Shown here piece by piece: positions 1 to 4,928 of a stretch of 6,121 nucleotides of DNA; position 1 is the first letter of the stretch; each line of letters starts with the position of its first letter. Source of the stretch: Acidobacteriota bacterium (lineage in GTDB: Bacteria > Acidobacteriota > Terriglobia > Bryobacterales > Bryobacteraceae); assembly GCA_021788955.1 (NCBI GenBank), contig JAJYKC010000171.1:1-6121 (forward strand), read 5' to 3'. A program made the translations under genes and the position numbers. Below the pieces are notes generated by a model, which worked only from the letters and a program-made list of their open reading frames with translations, did no database searches and was not told the origin of the DNA.

Positions 1-1
1 G

Positions 2-574
2 ACAATGCAGGTGGAGGTGTATTCGGGGGTTGAGAAAGTGCGGCTGTATTTGAATGGTAAGTTGATGGGGGAAAAGCCGGCGGGAGAAGCGGAGCAGTTC
101 AAGGCGACGTTCGATGTCCCGTATGCGCCGGGCACGCTGAAGGCCGAGGGACTTCAGGGCGGGCGCGTGGTAGCGGAGAGCTTGCTGCAGACCGCGGGTA
201 AGGCGGCGGAGCTGCGGTTGAAGGCGGACCGGGGAGTGCTGCGGGCCGGCGGCGAGGACCTGGCCTTTGTAACCGTGGAGGCGGTGGATGCGAAGGGGCG
301 ACTGGTGATGAATGCGGATGAGGAGGTTCAGTTCGCGCTTGACGGGCCGGGCGTGATACAGGCGGTGGGGAATGGGGACGGCAGGGACGATGCGCCGTAT
401 CAAGGAGCGGAGCGGAAGTTATATTATGGACGGGCGCTGGTGGTGGTGCGGACGGCGAAGATGGGCGGGACGATCCGGCTGAAGGCGACGGCCGCGGGAC
501 TGCGCGGGGCGGAGGCGGTGATGGAGGCGAAGGAGGAGGCAGGGGCGGAGGTCAAGGCGATGACGCCGCCGTGA
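2..574 (+). CDS. Glycoside hydrolase family 2 (beta-galactosidase/beta-glucuronidase type), C-terminal fragment
   Basis: This is the 3' end of a gene whose start lies left of the window; the frame is open from base 2, and the ATG at 5 is an internal Met. The 190 visible residues match the tail of large multidomain GH2 enzymes. The first part is a beta-sandwich with VEVYS followed by VRLYLNGKLMG, typical of the DUF4982-type domain. Next comes an Ig-like domain with LKADRGVLRAGGEDLAFVTV, then VDAKGRLV, AVGNGDG and GRALVVV, typical of the GH2 C-terminal domain 5. The catalytic TIM barrel and its two Glu residues are not in the window, so substrate cannot be read; exo-beta-galactosidase, glucuronidase or mannosidase are all possible. 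The tail after about residue 178 is Ala/Glu/Lys-rich and ends in TPP. The enzyme is probably exported for plant or microbial polysaccharide breakdown, but its signal peptide would be outside the window. It converges on the cyclase gene with a 15-base gap. Confidence 0.88.
   Translation, partial: TMQVEVYSGVEKVRLYLNGKLMGEKPAGEAEQFKATFDVPYAPGTLKAEGLQGGRVVAESLLQTAGKAAELRLKADRGVLRAGGEDLAFVTVEAVDAKGRLVMNADEEVQFALDGPGVIQAVGNGDGRDDAPYQGAERKLYYGRALVVVRTAKMGGTIRLKATAAGLRGAEAVMEAKEEAGAEVKAMTPP
496..517 (+). repeat. Direct repeat copy 1 (22 bp, 21/22 match to 1596-1617)
   Basis: GGGACTGCGCGGGGCGGAGG followed by CG lies inside the GH2 coding tail, where it encodes GLRGAEA. The only difference from copy 2 is C versus T at the fifth base. 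Both copies fall in the same reading phase relative to the encoded peptide and are exactly 1100 bases apart, on either side of the cyclase-like gene. GC-rich, codon-biased sequence makes such matches more likely by chance, so significance is uncertain. Confidence 0.4.
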
Positions 575-589
575 TCATCCTCGAGGCTC

Positions 590-1429
590 CTAAGTGCTCA
601 CCCATTTGCCGCCCGCGGGTCGAGGGACAGTGTCCTTTCCGAACTGCCGGCGCCCTTCAAGCGTGGTCGCGTAAAACCTCTGAATCGCGGCGCTTCCATT
701 GAGCTCAGTGATGGTGTTGCCGTCCGGCCAGAATACATCGAGCACATCGTCCCAATCGGTCTTGAACGTCTCTTGCTCGCCGTGGCGAATCATGGGGCTG
801 CCGAACTCCTGACCCGGCAGGATTCCGGCAGCCTTCAGGAAATACTGGACGTTGTAGAGCCTGGGGCCGCGGGAGTGCGACTCTCCGCCGAAACCGATTT
901 CGGAAACGCGCACATTGGACTTGGGATCGGCAAATGGCACGATGGCGTAGAGATCGTAATCCGCGTGGAGGTATTCCCCTAAAGCCCGGAACACCGGTTT
1001 GTACATCACGCAACCGTAGTGTTTGTGCTTCTTGTCCATTTGGATGGTATAGTGCTTGCCGGCCCGGTCCTGGGCGATATTCGTCGCGGGGTTGAAAGTA
1101 TACAGATGCGGTTCGAACTTAGTCCATTCGATCAGCGCCTTCTGGAGTTTCTTGGGGCCGAAGGCTCGCGGCCAGAGAATGGGGCTCACTACGAGGCCGG
1201 CGGTGGATCCTTCGCCGTTGACGTCGACCTCGGCGGTCTTAGCCTTACAGTCAAGCGGTTTGGGTGTGTAGCCTGGAAGTCCGATCCATCTCATCGAACT
1301 CGGATTACCGCGCCGCACGAGGATCCACACTTGAAAGCGTCGGGCGGTCAGTTGGAATGCGACGACATGACGGCCGGGCATGTAATCGAAGACCGCGGAA
1401 TTCCGGGCCGGCTGCGGGTTGGGGCTCAT
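590..1429 (-). CDS. ExoY/CyaA/edema-factor-like nucleotidyl cyclase domain protein (class II cyclase toxin family)
   Basis: This 279-residue protein has no signal peptide or membrane segment. Seen in order: ILVRRGNP (36-43); GYTPKPLDCKAK (53-64) with K57, K62 and K64; VMYKP then HADYDLYAIVP (155-165) with D157 and D159; and RHGEQE (215-220) with H216. Recalled ExoY and edema factor sequences carry the same blocks: an Arg before VNP, Lys-x4-Lys/His-x-Lys, TADYDLF, and HGTEQ. In that family the Lys residues bind the nucleotide phosphates, the two Asp and the downstream His hold catalytic metal, and the product is cAMP, cGMP or another cyclic nucleotide. K62 sits where edema factor has His351; ExoY also has Lys there. 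The spacing between blocks is shorter than in known toxins, and the Asn that follows HGTEQ in edema factor is not evident. The start is fixed by a near-perfect ribosome site. Two sampled lines have 34/60 and 32/60 GC, below the roughly 70% of neighbours, which suggests acquisition. Activity, cofactor and target are unknown; a catalytically dead relative is possible. Confidence 0.8.
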   Translation of the reverse strand: MSPNPQPARNSAVFDYMPGRHVVAFQLTARRFQVWILVRRGNPSSMRWIGLPGYTPKPLDCKAKTAEVDVNGEGSTAGLVVSPILWPRAFGPKKLQKALIEWTKFEPHLYTFNPATNIAQDRAGKHYTIQMDKKHKHYGCVMYKPVFRALGEYLHADYDLYAIVPFADPKSNVRVSEIGFGGESHSRGPRLYNVQYFLKAAGILPGQEFGSPMIRHGEQETFKTDWDDVLDVFWPDGNTITELNGSAAIQRFYATTLEGRRQFGKDTVPRPAGGKWVST

Positions 1430-1435
1430 GAGCTA

Positions 1436-1443
1436 TCACCTCC
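1436..1443 (-). promoter_or_regulatory. Strong Shine-Dalgarno site for the cyclase-like gene
   Basis: Read on the minus strand the sequence is GGAGGTGA, followed by six bases (TAGCTC) and then the ATG at 1429. This is close to a perfect anti-16S match at ideal spacing. It decides the start codon and indicates that the reading frame is really translated. It is the best ribosome site in the window; the M20 and composite metallopeptidase genes have no comparable site. Confidence 0.8.
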
Positions 1444-1478
1444 CGAGTTCAAGCACGATGATCGCAGTTGTTGCGTCG

Positions 1479-1506
1479 ATTCTAACACTTCTGTTCCGCG
1501 TGTCCC
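1479..1506 (-). promoter_or_regulatory. Candidate sigma-70-type promoter for the cyclase-like gene
   Basis: On the minus strand there is GGGACA (1501-1506), a 16-base spacer, then TAGAAT (1479-1484). TAGAAT differs from the TATAAT consensus at one base; the -35 element shares only GACA with TTGACA. It would give a leader of roughly 40-45 bases before the strong ribosome site. The region is also locally AT-richer than its surroundings. This is a sequence match only, and chance occurrence is possible. Confidence 0.35.
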
Positions 1507-1595
1507 GTCTCGGGTTGGCCTCCATGTAGGATGTCAAATGAGAGAGAACTTCGATGGAAGCGGCGGGGAGAGGAAGCAAAGACGATGCAGATAGA

Positions 1596-1617
1596 GGGAT
1601 TGCGCGGGGCGGAGGCG
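1596..1617 (+). repeat. Direct repeat copy 2 (22 bp, 21/22 match to 496-517)
   Basis: GGGATTGCGCGGGGCGGAGG followed by CG lies just upstream of the SDR start. Read in the phase that gives GLRGAEA, it belongs to a short open stretch beginning at ATG 1585 and ending at TAA 1639-1641, overlapping the SDR start. It could be a remnant of a duplicated GH2 tail or simple coincidence. I do not call the short open stretch a gene. Confidence 0.4.
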
Positions 1618-1630
1618 CGGCGGAGCTCGC

Positions 1631-2383
1631 ATGAAACTTAAGGGCAAGACGGCGCTGGTGACGGGGGCTTCACGCGGGATCGGGCGGGCGATTGCGGTGG
1701 AGTATGCGCGCGAGGGGGCGAACATAGTTGTTAATTATGCGCGGCATCGCGACGAGGCAGAGGGCGCTGCGGAGGAGGTGCGCGGGTTGGGGCGCGGGGC
1801 GCTGGCGTGGGGGGCGGATGTGGGGGACCGTGGGCAGGTCCGGGCTATGTTCGAGGCGGCGGTGGCCGAGTTTGGGCGGGTGGACATCGTGGTGGCTAAC
1901 GCGGCGTTCAGCGTGCGGAAGCCGCTGCTTGAGTTGAGTGTGGAGGACGTGGAGCGGACGTGGGCGGTGTCGCTGTGGGGCGTGTTTCACACTTGCCAGG
2001 AAGCAGCGTGGCACATGGCGGAGAAGGGCGGGGGGAACATTATTGTTGTAAGTTCGGTACATTCGTTCCGGCCCTATCCGCTGGCGTCGGCTTACAACGG
2101 GGCGAAGGCGGCGGTGAACCAGATGGCGGCGACGTGGGCGGTGGAACTGGCGGCGAAGCGGATTCGGGTGAACGTGCTGGAGCCGGGATGGACGGACACG
2201 CCGGGGGAGCGGACGTATTACTCGGAGGACGAGTTAGCGGAGGGCGGCGCGGAGGTGTTAGTGGGTCGGTTGGCCGATGCCCGGGAGGTGGCGCGGGCGG
2301 CTGTGTTTCTGGCTTCAGAGGATTCGTCGTATGTGGTGGGGTCGGTGTTGCGGGTGGATGGGGGCTACTCGCTGGAGCACTGA
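1631..2383 (+). CDS. Short-chain dehydrogenase/reductase (classical SDR, probably NADP(H)-dependent)
   Basis: The 250-residue length is the classical SDR length. The Rossmann fold begins TGASRGIG (11-18), followed after strand beta-2 by NYARHR (35-40). Basic residues at that place usually mean NADP(H) preference, as in FabG-like enzymes. The acidic loop is ADV (62-64), and the usual NNAG motif appears as ANAA (89-92). The catalytic Ser is in VVSS (141 or 142), with Tyr155 and Lys159 in YNGAK. EPGWTDT (184-190) and VDGG (242-245) complete the fold. The fourth tetrad residue, normally Asn in a VNLxGVF motif, is Ser114 here (VSLWGVF). The enzyme is a soluble cytoplasmic oxidoreductase; sugar, polyol or 3-oxoacyl substrates are all possible, and none can be chosen from sequence. 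GGAG five bases before ATG 1631 supports the start. It is transcribed alone on the plus strand, divergent from the cyclase-like gene, and ends one base before the stop codon of the opposing metallopeptidase gene. Confidence 0.93.
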   Translation: MKLKGKTALVTGASRGIGRAIAVEYAREGANIVVNYARHRDEAEGAAEEVRGLGRGALAWGADVGDRGQVRAMFEAAVAEFGRVDIVVANAAFSVRKPLLELSVEDVERTWAVSLWGVFHTCQEAAWHMAEKGGGNIIVVSSVHSFRPYPLASAYNGAKAAVNQMAATWAVELAAKRIRVNVLEPGWTDTPGERTYYSEDELAEGGAEVLVGRLADAREVARAAVFLASEDSSYVVGSVLRVDGGYSLEH

Positions 2384-2384
2384 C

Positions 2385-3713
2385 TCAGACCACGGAGATC
2401 CGCCAGTCGGCGTCGGTGAGGAACGGCATAGATAGTTTGCCGAGCGCTTCCCAGGCTGTGACCATGTGGCAGGGCAGGATATCAGCGCCATAGCTCATGA
2501 TGCTGGTGGTGGTTTTGGCCGAGCCGAACTGGGGCGCGGCGACGCGGGCGGCCAGGACAAGAGCGTCGAAGCCGAGGCGTTGGACGCGCTTGGGATTCGT
2601 CAGGGGGTCGGCGAGGCCCTGGACGTCCTCGTATTCGTCGGGCAGGCCGATGAGGTGGCCGAACTCGTGCGCGGAGATGTTGTAGTTCCAGTCCGGGACG
2701 GTGTCGTCGAAAGTGGCGTCGCAGGTTAGGACCACGCGGGAGAGAGCGTTGCTAGGATGAGCGGCGACGGCCGTGGCTGGGTTGTCGAGATGGCCCTGCG
2801 TGACGAGCCACTGGCGGACGGCGGAAGCGCGCTGTTGCGCCAGCGCCGCGTTTTCTCCCGGCCCGATGTCGCCGGTAAGAATGAGCGGCACGCGGGGCGC
2901 GTTGGGCGTGCGGCGGGTGAGGATCTCCGAGGCCAATTTCGCGAGAGCGAGCAAGGCCGCCGGGTCCGGTTGCGCGGAGTTGGCGGCGAACGCGATAGGG
3001 CCGCGGTTGTTGAGGATTGCTTCGATGCGCTCGCGCTCGCGCCGGGCCACGGTTGAGCGCGTCACTCCCAACTGGACGGTGCGCGGGTTGAACGCCTGGA
3101 AGGTGGCGCCGCTCTGGGCCTGCGGGTTCATGGAGGTGATCTGCTGCAGGCCGACGAAGGCCCCATTGCACTTGAGCAGACCGCCGGGGCCGTAGGCTTC
3201 GAAGTCGCGGTTGATGTTGGCGACGAAGTTCGCCTTCTGCCGCTGATCCTGGAAATTGACCTTGAACTCGGGCGTGACGACGATATCAGTCCAGCCCCGC
3301 CTGGTGCAGGAGAGTCTACCTTTGTTATTCCAGAACTCGTTTACCGACTGCTGGAACTCTTCCTTGAAACCGCTTTTTTCGAGTGGGCCCCACCAGTTGG
3401 TGATGCCGCCGCCTTCCGCCACAAAATCGCAATACACATTGACGGTCAGTTCGAGGCGCAGCGAGGTCATATTCAGAGTGGCGTCAAAATTACCGCGGTG
3501 CGTTTTGGGAACGAAATTGGGAATGCGGGCCTGGGACTTTAGAAAATTACGCTTCAGGGATCCTTCCTGCAACGGATCCCGGCAAAGAGTTTCCCGCGCG
3601 GCGCCGTCGGCGATGAGGTTCACGCGGTGCCGCAGCGGGCACTTGAAGTCAAGTCCGAGGACGATGGGATCGAAGGTGCCCTGGCAATGTGTGCACTGGT
3701 AGCGTTGCGGCAT
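2385..3713 (-). CDS. Composite protein: N-terminal Cys cluster, OmpA-like segment, C-terminal HExxHxxGxxD zinc metallopeptidase
   Basis: This 442-residue protein is not a named family I recognise. Residues 7-29 carry CTHC, then C25 and H29, resembling a small zinc-binding knuckle. Residues about 80-160 are an uncharacterised stretch rich in aromatics (NVYCDF, TNWWGP, RRGWTDIVV). Residues about 225-332 resemble an OmpA/MotB-type peptidoglycan-binding fold: LILTGD (277-282), then N288-x2-L-x3-RA-x2-V (to 299), then RVVLT. The C-terminal part has AHEFGHLIGLPDEY (348-361): H349, E350, H353 and D359 match the zinc site of metzincin-like peptidases with Asp as third ligand. SIMSYG (404-409) supplies the Met-turn. 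No signal peptide or membrane helix is visible, so export would need another route. The expected role is proteolysis at or near the cell wall, or a secreted effector. GC is only 29/60 in two sampled lines near 3301-3480 but 42/60 near 2881-2940, suggesting a mosaic origin. It has no Shine-Dalgarno site. Confidence 0.82.
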   Translation of the reverse strand: MPQRYQCTHCQGTFDPIVLGLDFKCPLRHRVNLIADGAARETLCRDPLQEGSLKRNFLKSQARIPNFVPKTHRGNFDATLNMTSLRLELTVNVYCDFVAEGGGITNWWGPLEKSGFKEEFQQSVNEFWNNKGRLSCTRRGWTDIVVTPEFKVNFQDQRQKANFVANINRDFEAYGPGGLLKCNGAFVGLQQITSMNPQAQSGATFQAFNPRTVQLGVTRSTVARRERERIEAILNNRGPIAFAANSAQPDPAALLALAKLASEILTRRTPNAPRVPLILTGDIGPGENAALAQQRASAVRQWLVTQGHLDNPATAVAAHPSNALSRVVLTCDATFDDTVPDWNYNISAHEFGHLIGLPDEYEDVQGLADPLTNPKRVQRLGFDALVLAARVAAPQFGSAKTTTSIMSYGADILPCHMVTAWEALGKLSMPFLTDADWRISVV

Positions 3714-3722
3714 GTATCGAAG

Positions 3723-3750
3723 ATTCTATCGCGGGCCGGGGAGCGGCAAA
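3723..3750 (-). promoter_or_regulatory. Candidate promoter for the composite metallopeptidase gene, giving an almost leaderless mRNA
   Basis: On the minus strand TAGAAT (3723-3728) lies only nine bases before the ATG at 3713. A -35-like element is either TTGCCG (3744-3749, 15-base spacer) or TTTGCC (3745-3750, 16-base spacer). A transcript from here would start within a few bases of the ATG. That agrees with the lack of a ribosome site ahead of this gene. The same TAGAAT hexamer is the -10 candidate for the cyclase-like gene. The gene could instead be read from the upstream M20 transcript. Confidence 0.35.
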
Positions 3751-3767
3751 TTGGTGGGGTGCGGGCG

Positions 3768-4919
3768 TTACGCGAACATTTCGGCGGCGGTGAGGGAGTA
3801 GATGGCGGCGCAATGCGTTAGGTTGCGGATGGGGACGAATTCGTTCGGGCCGTGGGAGACGGTGAGGAGGCCGGGGCCGTAGGCGAAGGCGGGGATGCCG
3901 CGGGCGGCGTAGAAGCGGGTTTCGAGGAGGCCGGGGCAGAGTTCGAAGGCCGGCTGGCGGCCGGTGACGAGAGCGATGTTGCGGGCGAGAATTTGGCCGA
4001 GGGGATGATCGGCCGGGGTGGCGGCGGAGGGTTCGTGCTGGAGGGTTTCGACTTCGAGGCCGTCTAGGGCTTCGAGAACGCGTCGGGATTCAGCGAGTAG
4101 GTCTTCTTCCGGGTTAATTCGGCGATCGAGGGTGAAGGAGCAGGTGTCGGGAGTGACATTGAAGTTCGTGCCGGCTTCGACGCGGCCTCCGATGAGGAGG
4201 ATGGATTTGCGGGCCGCTGCCGGGGCGATGTTGTACGTGGTTTCGCGAAGTTCGACTTCCTTCTTGATTTCGGCGAGGCGGGCGAAGATAGGCAGTGCGC
4301 GCTCGAAGGCGTTAATACCTTCGAACTGGCGGCCAACGTGGGCGGCTTTGCCGCGGAGGGTGGCGCGGAGGCTGATAGCGCCGCGGTTCGCGTTCCAAAC
4401 GACGCCTCCGGTGGGCTCGGGGGTGAGCATGCCGATCACGTCTTTGCCGGGGAAACCGCGGGAGATGAGATGGGGCGTGCCGCGCGGTCCGGCGGTTTCT
4501 TCGTCGGGGACGAAAACGAGTTGGATGCGGCCGTGTTCGAGGAGGCCTTCGTCCCGGGCGGCAGCGGCGGCGTGGATCATGGCGGCGAGTCCGGATTTCA
4601 TGTCGGAGGCGCCGCGGCCGAACAAGTTGGCGCCTTCGACTAGCGGGGTGAATTGATCGCGGCTTTGGGCGGGGACGACATCGTAGTGGCCGCTGAAGAC
4701 CAGCGTGCGCGGGCCGGCTCCGGCAGAGGCGAGAACGCAGGAGCCTTCGCGGTGTATGCCGTCGAAGCGCAGGGCTGTTAGTTCTTCGATGAGCGCGGCG
4801 GCAGATTCTTCGTAGTAGTTGCCGGGCGGGTTTTCGGTGGGAATGGAGACGAGGCGCTTCGTCAGTTCGAGGATTGCAACGGGCGACAGGCGTTCAAGAA
4901 GGCGGTGGTAGGTGTCCAC
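3768..4919 (-). CDS. M20 family metallopeptidase/deacylase (ArgE/DapE/ACY1/CPG2 group)
   Basis: The 383-residue length is typical of the family. It opens with VSIPTENPPG (24-33), then SGHYDVVP (76-83) with zinc ligand H78 and supporting D80. GRGASDMKSG (101-110) supplies bridging D106, PDEETAG (138-144) supplies catalytic base E140 and zinc ligand E141, TPEPT holds E168, and SHGPNE (355-360) holds H356. The lid/dimerisation domain contains GKAAHVGR (190-197) with the conserved His. All metal and catalytic positions are intact, so it should be an active two-metal hydrolase. It removes an acyl or amino acid group from N-acyl amino acids or small peptides, in the cytoplasm; the exact substrate is not readable, so I give no argE or dapE symbol. 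The start is GTG at 4919, four codons after the in-frame TAA of the esterase gene, which rules out any earlier start. No ribosome site is evident, so translational coupling to the esterase gene is likely. Confidence 0.92.
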   Translation of the reverse strand: MDTYHRLLERLSPVAILELTKRLVSIPTENPPGNYYEESAAALIEELTALRFDGIHREGSCVLASAGAGPRTLVFSGHYDVVPAQSRDQFTPLVEGANLFGRGASDMKSGLAAMIHAAAAARDEGLLEHGRIQLVFVPDEETAGPRGTPHLISRGFPGKDVIGMLTPEPTGGVVWNANRGAISLRATLRGKAAHVGRQFEGINAFERALPIFARLAEIKKEVELRETTYNIAPAAARKSILLIGGRVEAGTNFNVTPDTCSFTLDRRINPEEDLLAESRRVLEALDGLEVETLQHEPSAATPADHPLGQILARNIALVTGRQPAFELCPGLLETRFYAARGIPAFAYGPGLLTVSHGPNEFVPIRNLTHCAAIYSLTAAEMFA

Positions 4920-4928
4920 TGGATGAGC

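Larger units (their letters stand above)
1430..1630. other. Divergent intergenic region between the cyclase-like gene and the SDR gene
   Basis: These 201 bases separate two genes transcribed away from each other, so regulatory sites for both should lie here. The left part holds the cyclase ribosome site and a candidate minus-strand promoter. The right part holds a purine-rich stretch (about 1541-1584) and a second copy of a 22-base GC-rich word also found in the GH2 gene. GGAG at 1622-1625, five bases before the SDR ATG, is a plausible ribosome site for that gene. I found no convincing plus-strand promoter, no inverted repeat that looks like an operator, and no RNA gene. Confidence 0.6.

Noticed and set aside
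579..586. Palindrome CCTCGAGG between the convergent GH2 and cyclase genes as a terminator stem
   Set aside because: The stem is only four base pairs with no loop and no T run on either side.
590..1429. Interpretation of the low-GC gene as a degraded pseudogene
   Set aside because: The frame is intact with a strong ribosome site, and the Lys cluster, Asp pair and His are all retained, so a working gene is more likely.
1504..1532. Plus-strand TAGGAT (1527-1532) as a -10 element for the SDR gene
   Set aside because: It matches TATAAT at four of six bases and no acceptable -35 lies at the right distance.
1019..1594. 191-codon open frame on the plus strand opposite the cyclase-like gene
   Set aside because: It is antisense to a gene with conserved catalytic motifs and a strong ribosome site, and its own translation shows no recognisable domain. 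Open antisense frames are expected here.
1585..1641. Small open frame (18 codons) with ATG at 1585 upstream of and overlapping the SDR start, as a leader peptide
   Set aside because: There is no clear ribosome site, composition is the same as surrounding GC-rich DNA, and the peptide has no regulatory feature such as a run of one codon.
1960..2493. 177-codon plus-strand frame overlapping the SDR gene and its end
   Set aside because: Gly-rich frame-shifted shadow of the SDR coding sequence; no ribosome site or domain.
4018..4656. 212-codon open frame on the plus strand opposite the M20 gene
   Set aside because: Arg/Ser/Pro-rich translation without motifs, while the opposite strand encodes every M20 metal ligand.
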